From Novosphingobium sp. RL4 (GTDB taxonomy: Bacteria; Pseudomonadota; Alphaproteobacteria; Sphingomonadales; Sphingomonadaceae): 64,000 nucleotides of DNA. Position numbers and translations under genes: made by a program. How positions within the stretch are numbered: position 1 is the first letter of the stretch; every line of letters begins with the position of its first letter. The notes below the pieces were generated by a model. It worked only from the letters and a program-made list of their open reading frames with translations. It did no database searches and was not told where the DNA came from. This document shows positions 1 through 8,229 of this stretch, in pieces. The DNA lies in the NCBI RefSeq assembly GCF_035658495.1, contig NZ_CP141944.1:1-64000 (forward strand), written 5' to 3'.

Positions 1-1434
1 ATGGAAGAGGATCAGGAAGCCGTAAATCTGGCGGCAGACTGGGCTGACATCAGCCAGGGCCTGCGCAAGGATCTCGGCCAGCAGGCGCACAGCCAGTGGA
101 TCAAGCCGATCCAGCCGGGCAACTACTGCAAGGAAACGGGTACCCTCGATCTGTACCTGCCGACCGAGTTCTCGGCGAACTGGGTGGCGGATCGTTTCGC
201 GGACCGTCTCTCGCTGGCCTGGAAGATCGCCCGTCCCGACGTGCGCCACGTCCGCATCCTCGTTCACCCCGGCCGTCGCCAGCTGCCCGAACTGCGTCTC
301 GGCAGCGGCGGCCGCCCGAGCAGCGCCCCGGCGAACGATTCGGCACAGGGCACCGCCGATTCGATGGCAGCCGTGCTTCAGGGCGAAGCCTTCGCCGCGC
401 TTGGCCAGGGTCCGGCCGGGATCGACGCCTCGCAGACCTTCACCTCGTTCGTGACCGGCCAGAGCAACGTGCTCGCCTGCAATGCCGCACAGCGCATGTC
501 GGCCACCGAAACGCCGCAGTTCTCGCCGCTCTACCTCAAGGGCGCGACGGGTCAGGGCAAGACGCACCTTCTTCACGCGATCGGCCATGCCTATCTCGCG
601 AATCATCCGCACGCCCGGATCTTCTACTGCTCGGCCGAGCGCTTCATGGTCGAGTTCGTCCAGGCGCTGCGCCAGAACCAGATGATCGAGTTCAAGTCGC
701 GCCTGCGCGGCTTCGACCTTCTGCTGGTGGACGATATCCAGTTCATCATCGGCAAGGCATCGGCGCAGGAAGAACTGCTCTACACGATCGATGCGCTGCT
801 TCAGGAAGGCAAGCGCCTGGTCTTCGCCGCCGACCGTGCGCCGCAGGCGCTCGACGGCGTGGAACCTCGCCTGCTCTCGCGTCTGTCGATGGGCCTCGTC
901 GCCGATATCCAGCCGGCCGACATCGAACTGCGCCGTTCGATTCTCGAAAACCGACTCGGCCGCTTTGCTTCTGTGGACGTGCCTTCGGACGTGATCGAGT
1001 TCCTGGCGCGCACCATCAATCGCAACGTGCGTGAACTGGTCGGCGGCTTGAACAAGCTGATCGCCTATGCCCAGCTCACCGGACAGGCCGTCTCGCTCCA
1101 GCTGGCAGAAGAACAGCTTACCGACATCCTCTCGGCCAATCGCCGCCGCATCACGATCGACGAGATCCAGCGCACGGTCTGCCAGTTCTACCGGATCGAC
1201 CGGACAGAGATGAGCTCCAAGCGCCGCGCCCGCGCCGTCGTGCGCCCGCGCCAGGTGGCCATGTACCTCGCCAAGGTGCTGACCCCGCGCTCCTATCCGG
1301 AAATCGGCCGCAAGTTCGGCGGCCGCGATCACTCCACGGTAATCCATGCCGTGCGCCTGATCGAGGAACTGCGCAGCCGCGACGCCGACATGGACGGCGA
1401 CGTGCGTTCGCTTCTGCGCCAGCTCGAATCCTGA
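1..1434 (+). CDS. dnaA: Chromosomal replication initiator DnaA
   Basis: This is the replication initiator ATPase that binds DnaA boxes and melts oriC; it may also act as a transcription factor. The 477 residues show the standard domains: an N-terminal domain I, a variable linker around 95-140, an AAA+ domain and a C-terminal DNA-binding domain. Walker A is GATGQGKT at 181-188 and Walker B is LLLVDD at 240-245. The DnaA-box recognition signature GRDHSTVIHA lies at 441-450. The length is normal. The first base of the window is the A of the ATG, so its promoter is not visible. dnaN is not next to it, which is common in alphaproteobacteria. Confidence 0.98.
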   Translation: MEEDQEAVNLAADWADISQGLRKDLGQQAHSQWIKPIQPGNYCKETGTLDLYLPTEFSANWVADRFADRLSLAWKIARPDVRHVRILVHPGRRQLPELRLGSGGRPSSAPANDSAQGTADSMAAVLQGEAFAALGQGPAGIDASQTFTSFVTGQSNVLACNAAQRMSATETPQFSPLYLKGATGQGKTHLLHAIGHAYLANHPHARIFYCSAERFMVEFVQALRQNQMIEFKSRLRGFDLLLVDDIQFIIGKASAQEELLYTIDALLQEGKRLVFAADRAPQALDGVEPRLLSRLSMGLVADIQPADIELRRSILENRLGRFASVDVPSDVIEFLARTINRNVRELVGGLNKLIAYAQLTGQAVSLQLAEEQLTDILSANRRRITIDEIQRTVCQFYRIDRTEMSSKRRARAVVRPRQVAMYLAKVLTPRSYPEIGRKFGGRDHSTVIHAVRLIEELRSRDADMDGDVRSLLRQLES

Positions 1435-1461
1435 GGTTTTCGGAGCTTTCCTCCGAAAACC
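1435..1461 (+). terminator. Perfect 11-bp hairpin abutting the dnaA stop codon
   Basis: GGTTTTCGGAG (1435-1445) and CTCCGAAAACC (1451-1461) are perfect inverted repeats around a 5-nt loop, starting on the base after the dnaA stop. There is no T-tract, so it may be an mRNA 3'-end stabiliser or processing site rather than a full intrinsic terminator. Confidence 0.6.
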
Positions 1462-1479
1462 CACAGCCTTCACACAGAC

Positions 1480-1488
1480 TTGTCCACA
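1480..1488 (+). promoter_or_regulatory. DnaA-box-like nonamer
   Basis: TTGTCCACA differs from the consensus DnaA box TTATCCACA at one position. It lies between the two hairpins downstream of dnaA and is followed by a perfect inverted repeat, GCCTGCA-C-TGCAGGC (1490-1504). One box is weak evidence for an origin, and no cluster of boxes is visible. Confidence 0.3.
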
Positions 1489-1515
1489 AGCCTGCACTGC
1501 AGGCTAACGACATGG

Positions 1516-1564
1516 AAAGAGCCCGAAAGACGCGCCGGTCGAGCGCGTTTTTCGGGCTCTTTTC
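1516..1564 (+). terminator. Intrinsic terminator downstream of dnaA
   Basis: AAAGAGCCCGAAA (1516-1528) pairs perfectly with TTTCGGGCTCTTT (1550-1562), with an inner CGCGC/GCGCG pairing in the loop, and runs into TTTTC. This is a classic rho-independent terminator for dnaA. Confidence 0.85.
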
Positions 1565-1716
1565 TTATCCGGGCGAAGCACCCGAGAAGCCTCGGAACCC
1601 CTTCCGGCAACATCGCGGATACCGAAGAGTGTAAAATTTTAACCATTGAATAAGCGAGATGCGCTAGCCTGCTGGAAACCGGGCCCATGCCCGCTGGCGA
1701 AGAAGAGGCATTCTCC

Positions 1717-2571
1717 ATGCGCTTCTATCAGGCGACGACATTCGTGTTTCCCCGGCGCTATGAATGGCGAATCCTCCTCGCCTGCCTTGGCGCGGCAGGC
1801 CTGCCCTTGGTGGCCGCCGCCGGCTTCCAGGCCGTGACCGGCATCTGGCGCACGGACCTGCTGGGCTTCATGGCCGCAGCAACCGCGATCGGCGCGATCA
1901 TCGCGCTATCCGTCATCCATGCCCTGCTCGCCCCGATCCGCGAGGCAACCGCGATGCTGCGCGCAGCGCAGGCCGGAGAGCATGTCGGCCCGGTGCCGAC
2001 CGGAGGCGACGACCTTGCCGGCCGGCTTCTCCACGGCGTGGCCCTTGCCGTCCAGCAATCGGCGGCACGGACCGAGCCGAGACTCGAGACCGCCGAACGA
2101 GACGCGCTGACGGGGCTGCGCAACCGCTTCGGCTTCCTCGATTCGGCGGAACGCGTGCTCATCGACGGTGGCAACGCCGTGCTCGCGCTGATCGATATCG
2201 ACCGTTTTGCGACCATCAACGACCGGTTCGGCCGCGCCACCGGCGATTCGCTGCTGCGCGAGGTCGCGCGCCGACTGGAGCACGGCGTCCGCCGCTCCGA
2301 TCTGCCCAGCCGCAGGAACGGCGGCGAATTCGCCATTCTCTTTCCCGATACCATGCTGGACGAGGCTCGATTGGTGATGGAACGCCTTCAGGCCAGCATC
2401 GCGCTCGACCCCACGCTTCGGGGGGACGAATGGCCGGTCACTCTCTCCTGCGGGCTCGCCCCGGTCCGCAGCTTTGCGCAGCTCGAAGACGCCACCCGGA
2501 TCGCGGGCAATGCGCTCATGGCCGCCAGGAATGGCGGGCGCAACAATGTGCGGATTTCGCGAAACGAATGA
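1717..2571 (+). CDS. Membrane GGDEF-domain protein with degenerate active site
   Basis: A 284-residue protein with two predicted membrane helices (about 20-40 and 50-73) and a C-terminal GGDEF domain of the diguanylate cyclase fold. The signature reads NGGEF (201-205) where GGDEF is expected, so the catalytic third position is Gly. The upstream inhibitory I-site RxxD (R192, D195) and its normal spacing are kept. By family knowledge this predicts loss of cyclase activity with possible c-di-GMP binding. I chose the ATG at 1717, which has AGAAGAGG eight bases upstream, over an in-frame ATG at 1687 with no good ribosome site. It is separated from dnaA by a terminator, so it has its own transcript. 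Confidence 0.8.
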   Translation: MRFYQATTFVFPRRYEWRILLACLGAAGLPLVAAAGFQAVTGIWRTDLLGFMAAATAIGAIIALSVIHALLAPIREATAMLRAAQAGEHVGPVPTGGDDLAGRLLHGVALAVQQSAARTEPRLETAERDALTGLRNRFGFLDSAERVLIDGGNAVLALIDIDRFATINDRFGRATGDSLLREVARRLEHGVRRSDLPSRRNGGEFAILFPDTMLDEARLVMERLQASIALDPTLRGDEWPVTLSCGLAPVRSFAQLEDATRIAGNALMAARNGGRNNVRISRNE

Positions 2572-2654
2572 CGCCCGGCGGCAGCGAACGCTGTTCGCCC
2601 GGCCGGTATTCCGCTCCCTTGCCCCGCGCGCCTTCGATGCTGTAGGCCCCGGGC

Positions 2655-3077
2655 ATGACTCCCGCCCTCCCCGCCAGCTATTCGCAAGCCGCGCTACGCG
2701 GCATTCGCTGCCGCTGTCCGCGCTGCGGCGAGGGCAGGTTGTTCCGCAAGTGGTTGAAACCGCTAGATCGCTGCGCCCTGTGCACGCTGGACCTCACGCC
2801 CCAGCGCTCGGACGACTTTCCGGCATATATCGCGATGATCGTGACCGGGCACCTGATGGCCCCGCTTATCATCGCCTTGTCCAAGGACTTTCACCTGGGC
2901 CCGGCCGCTATGTTCGCGATCCTGATCCCGCTTGCGGTGGCGATGATGATCGGCATGCTCCAGCCTGCCAAGGGCGCGGTCATCGCCACGCAGTGGTGGT
3001 TCGGAATGCACGGCTTCCGCAAGGAACGCATTCCCGAACGCGAGGCCCCCACTTCCGAAGATACAGGCGCCCCATGA
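2655..3077 (+). CDS. DUF983 family zinc-ribbon membrane protein
   Basis: A 140-residue protein with two CxxC pairs near the N-terminus (C21/C24 and C40/C43), which look like a zinc ribbon. Two hydrophobic membrane segments follow at about 57-75 and 83-103. This matches the DUF983 family, widespread in alphaproteobacteria and of unknown function. Its stop overlaps the next start as ATGA, so it is probably translationally coupled to the MoeB/ThiF-like gene. No clear ribosome site is visible upstream of the ATG. Confidence 0.8.
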   Translation: MTPALPASYSQAALRGIRCRCPRCGEGRLFRKWLKPLDRCALCTLDLTPQRSDDFPAYIAMIVTGHLMAPLIIALSKDFHLGPAAMFAILIPLAVAMMIGMLQPAKGAVIATQWWFGMHGFRKERIPEREAPTSEDTGAP

Positions 3078-3859
3078 TCCTTTCTCCCGAACGACTGCAG
3101 CGCTTCGCCCGCCATATCGTGCTGCCCGAAGTCGGCGGTGCAGGCCAGGTTGCACTGGCCGAAGCTCATGTGGTGCTTGTCGGCTGCGGCGGGATCGGCA
3201 GTCCTGCCCTTCAGTATCTCGCCGCAGCCGGCATAGGACGGCTGACGCTGATCGACGACGACACGGTGGACGTCAGCAATCTGCAACGCCAGACGGTTTA
3301 TTCGCCATCGGATATCGGCAAGCCCAAGGCGGAAGCGGCGGCCGAATGGGTGCGGCGCTTTGATCTTGGCCTTGAGATCCTGCCGTGCGTTACGCGTCTC
3401 GGGGGTGACAACGCTGCAGGGATTCTCTCCGGCGCGAGCGTGGTACTGGACGGGTGTGACAACTTCGCGACTCGGCTGCTGGTGTCGGATACCTGTGTCG
3501 AATTGGGCATTCCGCTGACGAGTGCGGCAGTCGGCCGCTTCCAGGGACAAGTCGCCAATTTCGCCGGACACCGGACCGACCAGGCCTGCTATCGGTGCTT
3601 CGTGGGTGACGCCTTCGACGCCCAGGACTGCGACACTTGCGCAGCGGACGGGGTGCTGGGAGCAATGGTCGGCATGGTCGGCACTTTCGCGGCGATGCAT
3701 GCCATGCGCGTGCTGCTCGCCGGCAAGGCCGCGCTGGGCGATCCGCAGTTCGGCACGCTCCACCTGATCGACGGCATGGCCCCGTCGATGCGCGCGCTCA
3801 GGATCGCCAAGGATCCCGGCTGCCGCGCCTGCGGTGTTCAGGCACTCGCGCCGTCGTGA
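3074..3859 (+). CDS. MoeB/ThiF/HesA family adenylyltransferase
   Basis: A 261-residue E1-like enzyme that adenylates the C-terminus of a small sulfur-carrier protein (MoaD or ThiS type) in molybdopterin or thiamine synthesis. The nucleotide-binding loop GCGGIGSPAL is near residues 38-46, followed by the acidic DDD at 61-63 and NLQRQ at 69-73. Two CxxC pairs (CYRC near 175 and CRAC near the C-terminus) form the usual structural zinc site. There is no C-terminal rhodanese domain, so it is the short MoeB/ThiF form; sequence alone does not say which pathway. It overlaps the preceding DUF983 stop by four bases. Its last 22 bases overlap the convergent GFA gene. Confidence 0.85.
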   Translation: MILSPERLQRFARHIVLPEVGGAGQVALAEAHVVLVGCGGIGSPALQYLAAAGIGRLTLIDDDTVDVSNLQRQTVYSPSDIGKPKAEAAAEWVRRFDLGLEILPCVTRLGGDNAAGILSGASVVLDGCDNFATRLLVSDTCVELGIPLTSAAVGRFQGQVANFAGHRTDQACYRCFVGDAFDAQDCDTCAADGVLGAMVGMVGTFAAMHAMRVLLAGKAALGDPQFGTLHLIDGMAPSMRALRIAKDPGCRACGVQALAPS

Positions 3860-4176
3860 TGATAGACCGATAACCGCGCGAGCAGTTCGGGGGCAAACAG
3901 CCGCATGTTCACGCCCATGCGGTCCTTTGCAAGGTCAACCGGGCTCCAGTGCGTGGTGCAGCCGCATTGCGGGCAGTGCCAGAAGGTCAACACTTCCTCC
4001 CCCCTCCGATAGCCGGTGAGCGCTCCCTCGATCCGCACTTTCGAAAGGCTGTGATAGGACCACAGGGCTCCCAGCCGGCGGCAGACCGAGCAATTGCAGT
4101 CGCAAACGTCATGCGGATCGCCCGTGAGCTCCACAGTGACCGCGCCGCAGTGACAGCTGCCGCGAAGAAGGCTCAT
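3838..4176 (-). CDS. GFA/CENP-V fold zinc protein
   Basis: A 112-residue protein of the GFA (glutathione-dependent formaldehyde-activating) superfamily. The zinc-binding cysteine pattern is present: CHCGAV near the N-terminus, a CNCSVC cluster near residue 30, and CPQCG near residue 70. Family members are mostly unassigned; proven S-hydroxymethylglutathione synthases are rare. The start overlaps the cobB stop (ATGA), so the two form a small operon with cobB first. The 3' end overlaps the convergent MoeB/ThiF-like gene by 22 bases. Confidence 0.8.
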   Translation of the reverse strand: MSLLRGSCHCGAVTVELTGDPHDVCDCNCSVCRRLGALWSYHSLSKVRIEGALTGYRRGEEVLTFWHCPQCGCTTHWSPVDLAKDRMGVNMRLFAPELLARLSVYHHDGASA

Positions 4177-4883
4177 GCCGCAAGCATCTCATCGACCCAT
4201 GCCGCCACCAGCTCGGTTGCGGGGCCATGGCGCGCCTCGTCGAACCAGAGCGTCCCTTGCGAGGGCTCCAGGTTCAGTTCGAGGGTCGCCGCGCCGAATT
4301 CGCGGGCGTTGCGCACGAAACCGGCGGCCGGATAGACCGCGCCGGAAGTGCCGATCGAGACGAACAGGTCCGCCCGCTCCAGCGCTTCGAATATCTCCTC
4401 CATGCGGTAGGGCATCTCGCCGAACCAGACGATGTCGGGCCGGAGCGCCGCCTCGCCGCATTCCGGGCACTGCGGGCGATCGATCAGCGGGCCCCTCCAG
4501 GGCGAACGCAGGTCGCAGGCCGTGCACCATGCGTTGAGATGCTCTCCATGCATGTGCAGCACCCGCCGCGCGCCCGCCCGCTCGTGAAGATCGTCGACAT
4601 TCTGGGTGACGATCAGCAGTTCGCCCTCCCACTCCCGGTCCAGCTTCGCCAAAGCGAGGTGAGCGGCATTGGGCGCCTTGGTCTGGATCGCTTCGCGCCG
4701 CATGTCATAGAAGCGCAGGACAAGATCGGGATCACGCGCGAAGGCCTCGGGCGTCGCCACATCCTCCACCCTGTGCTGCTCCCACAGCCCTCCTCCGTCA
4801 CGAAAGGTATCGATGCCGCTTTCGGCCGAAACGCCTGCTCCGGTAAGGATGACGATGTTGCGGATGTCCTTCATCCCGGCCAT
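4173..4883 (-). CDS. cobB: NAD-dependent protein deacylase, sirtuin (CobB)
   Basis: A 236-residue sirtuin that removes lysine acyl groups using NAD. Motifs seen: GAGVSAESGI from residue 15, QNVD (94-97), catalytic His112 in HMHGE, and zinc cysteines C120/C123/C139/C142. Y59 and R62 in FYDMR form the YxxR pair that marks class III sirtuins with desuccinylase or demalonylase activity. I chose the ATG at 4883, which has GAAGG eight bases upstream; an ATG at 4874 is the alternative. It is divergent from dapB with only 27 bases between start codons, so promoters must overlap coding sequence. It is coupled to the downstream GFA gene. Confidence 0.93.
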   Translation of the reverse strand: MAGMKDIRNIVILTGAGVSAESGIDTFRDGGGLWEQHRVEDVATPEAFARDPDLVLRFYDMRREAIQTKAPNAAHLALAKLDREWEGELLIVTQNVDDLHERAGARRVLHMHGEHLNAWCTACDLRSPWRGPLIDRPQCPECGEAALRPDIVWFGEMPYRMEEIFEALERADLFVSIGTSGAVYPAAGFVRNAREFGAATLELNLEPSQGTLWFDEARHGPATELVAAWVDEMLAA

Positions 4884-4910
4884 GAGACCAGCCTTCAACG
4901 GAGACGGCAA

Positions 4911-5639
4911 GTGGCACGAATCGGAATTATCGGCAGCGAAGGACGCATGGGACGCGCAATCGCGGAGGCTATCGCCGCTGCAGGCGAGGAAGTTGCGGGC
5001 GGGATCGACCGCGATGGCGACGTGACAGCGCTGGCCGCCAAATCCGACGTGCTGATCGATTTTTCCAGCCCCGGCGCGCTTGAGGGCAACCTCGATGCCG
5101 CCATGGCTGCCGGCAAGCCGATCGTCATCGGCACCACCGGCCTTGAAGAACGCCATCACTGGCTGGTCGACACCGCCGCCGAAACGATCCCCGTGCTCCA
5201 GACCGGCAATACCTCGCTCGGCGTCACCCTGCTCGCTCATCTCGTGCGCGAAGCCGCGAGCCGCCTTGGCGAGGACTGGGATATCGAGATCGTCGAGACT
5301 CACCACCGCATGAAGGTCGACGCCCCCTCCGGCACCGCACTGCTGCTTGGCGAGGCGGCAGCCAAGGGCCGCGAAGTCAGCCTGCCCGAGGCGGCCGTGC
5401 GTGGCCGCGACGGCATAACCGGCAAGCGCGAGAGCGGGACCATCGGCTTCGCGGCGCTGCGCGGCGGCACCGTTGCGGGCGATCACACCGTACATTTCCT
5501 GGCCGACAGCGAGCGCCTGTCGTTCTCGCACCTCGCCGAAAACCGCACGATCTTCGCGCGTGGAGCGGTCAAGGCGGCACAGTGGCTGCTCGGCAGGAAA
5601 GCAGGCCGCTATACCATGCCCGAGGTGCTGGACCTTTGA
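4911..5639 (+). CDS. dapB: 4-hydroxy-tetrahydrodipicolinate reductase
   Basis: The NAD(P)H-dependent reductase step of the diaminopimelate/lysine pathway, which supplies peptidoglycan. The 242 residues include the N-terminal nucleotide-binding loop GIIGSEGRMG (5-14), D33, GTTG near 74-77, and the active-site block HHRMKVDAPSGT (131-142) with H131/H132/K135. The start is GTG, with GGAG seven bases upstream at 4900-4903. The stop overlaps the nth start (TTGA), so the two are translationally coupled. dapE lies further along at 8.2-9.4 kb on the other strand. Confidence 0.95.
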   Translation: MARIGIIGSEGRMGRAIAEAIAAAGEEVAGGIDRDGDVTALAAKSDVLIDFSSPGALEGNLDAAMAAGKPIVIGTTGLEERHHWLVDTAAETIPVLQTGNTSLGVTLLAHLVREAASRLGEDWDIEIVETHHRMKVDAPSGTALLLGEAAAKGREVSLPEAAVRGRDGITGKRESGTIGFAALRGGTVAGDHTVHFLADSERLSFSHLAENRTIFARGAVKAAQWLLGRKAGRYTMPEVLDL

Positions 5640-6295
5640 ACAAGGCCGAGATTTTCGAATTCTTCCGCCGTCTCGCCGAGCTTAATCCCTCGCCCGAGAC
5701 GGAGCTGGAATTCGGCAACAACTACCAGCTTCTCGTCGCCGTGGTGCTTTCAGCGCAGTCGACCGACGTCGGCGTCAACAAGGCGACGCGCGCACTGTTC
5801 CGCGAGGTGAAGACCCCGGCGCAAATGGTCGAGCTGGGCGAGGAAGGTCTGAAACAGCATATCAAGACGATCGGGCTGTTCAATTCCAAGGCCAAAAACG
5901 TCATCGCGCTCTCCGAAATCCTCGTCGATCGCTATGACGGCGAAGTGCCGGAAGACCGCGATGCGCTGGTCGAACTGCCCGGCGTGGGTCGCAAGACCGC
6001 CAACGTGGTCATGAACTGCGCCTTCGGGGCCGAGACCTTTGCGGTCGACACGCATATCTTCCGCGTCGGCAACCGTACGGGGATTGCCAAGGGCAAGACC
6101 CCGCTGGCAGTCGAAAAGCAGCTCGAAAAGCGCGTGCCGCAGCCTTTCCGGGTGGGATCGCACCACTGGATGATCCTGCACGGCCGCTACATCTGCAAGG
6201 CGCGCACGCCCGAGTGCTGGCGTTGCCCGGTGATTGACTTGTGCGACTACAAGGACAAGGTTCTGGAGAAGGGAGCCGCTCGCAAGGCTGCCTGA
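5636..6295 (+). CDS. nth: Endonuclease III
   Basis: A base-excision-repair DNA glycosylase/AP lyase for oxidised pyrimidines, 219 residues. The helix-hairpin-helix LPGVGRKTA carries catalytic Lys120, and AVDTH carries Asp138, at the same numbers as in E. coli Nth. The C-terminal 4Fe-4S loop has the exact C-x6-C-x2-C-x5-C spacing. I place the start at the TTG at 5636, which overlaps the dapB stop by four bases and gives the standard N-terminus (M-NKAEIFEFF). A longer in-frame start inside dapB gives an extra 18 residues that do not look like this family. Confidence 0.95.
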   Translation: MNKAEIFEFFRRLAELNPSPETELEFGNNYQLLVAVVLSAQSTDVGVNKATRALFREVKTPAQMVELGEEGLKQHIKTIGLFNSKAKNVIALSEILVDRYDGEVPEDRDALVELPGVGRKTANVVMNCAFGAETFAVDTHIFRVGNRTGIAKGKTPLAVEKQLEKRVPQPFRVGSHHWMILHGRYICKARTPECWRCPVIDLCDYKDKVLEKGAARKAA

Positions 6296-6309
6296 TCGGG
6301 AGGATGTCC

Positions 6310-6711
6310 ATGCTCCGCCGTCACATCGCCTTCGTGCCCTTCGCCCCTGCCGTGCTTCTCGCCAGCGCCTGCTCCCAGCAGGAGGCAAAGCCGCCACCAC
6401 CTGCAAGCCCCGCCGCGCAGGCAATCGGCGCTGCGCAGGACTGCCTGCCGCTGGCGCAGTTCTCGAACACGCGCATCCGCGACGACTGGACGATCGATTT
6501 CATCGGCGGCGCTGGAAACCGGGTCTGGCGGGTAACGCTGCCGAACCGCTGCTCTGGGCTGAAATCCGCCGACAGCTTTACATACGCGACCTCGCTTTCG
6601 CAGCTCTGCCGGAACGATATCATCTATCCGCTCAACCGCGTGGGGAACGGTTTCCAGCGCGGCGGCGGCTGCGGACTGGCGCCGTTCACGCCCGTAAAGC
6701 TGGAGCAATAA
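6310..6711 (+). CDS. DUF6491-like lipoprotein
   Basis: A 133-residue secreted lipoprotein. The N-terminus is a type II signal peptide ending in the lipobox LASAC, so Cys22 would be lipidated. The mature part has four cysteines (for example CLPL, NRCSG, QLCR and GCGL) and the features IRDDWTIDFIGG, LPNRCSGL and GCGLAPFTPV. These resemble the DUF6491 family, which is common in sphingomonads and caulobacters and has no known function. GGGAGG at 6298-6303 is well spaced for the ATG at 6310 and abuts the earlier ATG at 6304, so I prefer 6310. It lies 14 bases after nth. Confidence 0.72.
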   Translation: MLRRHIAFVPFAPAVLLASACSQQEAKPPPPASPAAQAIGAAQDCLPLAQFSNTRIRDDWTIDFIGGAGNRVWRVTLPNRCSGLKSADSFTYATSLSQLCRNDIIYPLNRVGNGFQRGGGCGLAPFTPVKLEQ

Positions 6712-6793
6712 GCGGGAGATTCCCGGCCGCTTCGAATAGAAGCGCGCGCAGTTACGGCGTGCGCTCCTTGCCGCGCGGCCTGGCATTATTGGG

Positions 6794-6820
6794 GCGCAGG
6801 GAAGCGTTGCTCCCCTGCGC
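6794..6820. terminator. GC-rich hairpin between convergent genes
   Basis: GCGCAGGG (6794-6801) and CCCTGCGC (6813-6820) form an 8-bp stem in the 116-base gap between the convergent lipoprotein and symporter genes. There is no clear T-tract on either side. Confidence 0.4.
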
Positions 6821-6827
6821 TATCGCT

Positions 6828-8147
6828 TCAGGCCTCGTACTGCTCGGGATCGACGTTCAGCCCTCTGCGGCCGTCCGAAGAAGTCCGGGTCGGTGCGTGA
6901 GGCATTTCCTCGTCCGGATCGACCAGCGGCTGGAGCATGCCCTCGCTGCGGGTGATGACAGCTGTCGCCACCGCATTTCCCACGACGTTCGTCGCCGAGC
7001 GGCCCATGTCGAGGAAGGTGTCGATGCCGAGCAGCAGCGCGATGCCTTCCACCGGCAGGCCGAACTGCGTCAGCGTTGCCGCGATTACCACGAGGCTGGC
7101 GCGCGGCACGCCGGCGATGCCCTTCGAACTGACCATCAGAGTCAGCAGCATCAGGATCTGCGTGCCGATGGGAACGTGGATGCCATAGGCCTGCGCGATG
7201 AAGATCGACGCGAAGCTCATATAGATCATCGAGCCGTCGAGATTGAAGCTGTAGCCCAGCGGCAGGATGAAGCCCGAGATGCGGCGCGGCACGCCGAAAC
7301 GGTCAAGCTGCTCGAACAGCTTCGGCAGGCTGGCTTCGGAGGATGCGGTTGAGAACGAGAGCAGCAGCGGCTCGCGGATGTAGCGGAACAGGGTGACGAT
7401 CCGCCCGCGCAGGAAGATCCCGCCCACGAGGAACAGCAGCAGCCAGAGCAGAAGCATTGCGAAGTAGAATTCGCTGACCAGCACGCCGTAAGTAACGATG
7501 ATGCCAAGCCCGCGCACCGCGATCACGCTGGCAAGCGCGCCGAACACCGCGAAAGGCGCAAAGCGCATCACATAGTCGGTGACCTGCAGCATCAGTTCGG
7601 ACAGTGCCTCGCTCACCTTGACGATGATCGCGCCGCGTTCGCCGATCGCGGTGAGCCCGACCCCGACGAAGAGCGAGAAGACGAGGATTTGCAGGATGTT
7701 GTTTTCCGCCATCGCATCGACGGCGCTGCTCGGGAAGATTTCGAGGATGAAATGGCGAAGCGTCAGTTCGCCCATTTCCAGCTTGCCGAGATCGGACGCC
7801 GTGGTGAGGCCGGCGCCGACACCCGGCTTGAACAGGTTCACCAGCACCAGACCGAGACCGAGCGAGATCAGGCTGGCGGTTATGAACCAGCCCAGCGCCT
7901 TGCCGCCGATGCGGCCGAGCGCCGCGCTGTCGCCCATGCCGGAAATGCCCGTGACGATCGTCGCGAAGACCAGCGGCGCGATGATCATCTTGATGAGCTT
8001 CAGGAAGACGTCGGGCAGCAGCTTGAAATAGTCGGCCCATTCCGCAAGCCGCGGATCGTCCGCCGGCAGGCTCGCGTGCAGTACCCAGCCCACGGCGATG
8101 CCCAGCACCATGCCGATAATGATATAAAGCGTCAGGCGCCTGCCCAT
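6828..8147 (-). CDS. Dicarboxylate/amino acid:cation symporter (DAACS/DctA-like)
   Basis: A 439-residue secondary transporter of the DAACS family, which imports C4-dicarboxylates or acidic amino acids with protons or sodium. Conserved re-entrant loop and TM7-TM8 motifs are present: SSEASLP, LGYSFNLDGSMIY, GIAGVPRASLVV and DMGRSATNVVGN. The protein has many long hydrophobic helices and a short charged C-terminal tail. Substrate cannot be set from sequence alone. The ATG at 8147 has GAGG five bases upstream; a GTG two codons earlier (8153) is possible. The gene stands alone, with a probable hairpin terminator at 6794-6820. Confidence 0.88.
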   Translation of the reverse strand: MGRRLTLYIIIGMVLGIAVGWVLHASLPADDPRLAEWADYFKLLPDVFLKLIKMIIAPLVFATIVTGISGMGDSAALGRIGGKALGWFITASLISLGLGLVLVNLFKPGVGAGLTTASDLGKLEMGELTLRHFILEIFPSSAVDAMAENNILQILVFSLFVGVGLTAIGERGAIIVKVSEALSELMLQVTDYVMRFAPFAVFGALASVIAVRGLGIIVTYGVLVSEFYFAMLLLWLLLFLVGGIFLRGRIVTLFRYIREPLLLSFSTASSEASLPKLFEQLDRFGVPRRISGFILPLGYSFNLDGSMIYMSFASIFIAQAYGIHVPIGTQILMLLTLMVSSKGIAGVPRASLVVIAATLTQFGLPVEGIALLLGIDTFLDMGRSATNVVGNAVATAVITRSEGMLQPLVDPDEEMPHAPTRTSSDGRRGLNVDPEQYEA

Positions 8148-8229
8148 TCCCACCTCGCAACAAAATTGCTGGCGACACTAACAGCGTGACCCGGCGGGTC
8201 AACGCCGGGCCGGACAGTTTCCGTCAGGT

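Noticed and set aside
4227..4910. 5' extension of the dapB frame through cobB
   Set aside because: The added residues are antisense to the sirtuin; the GTG at 4911 gives the standard DapB N-terminus and has a good ribosome site.
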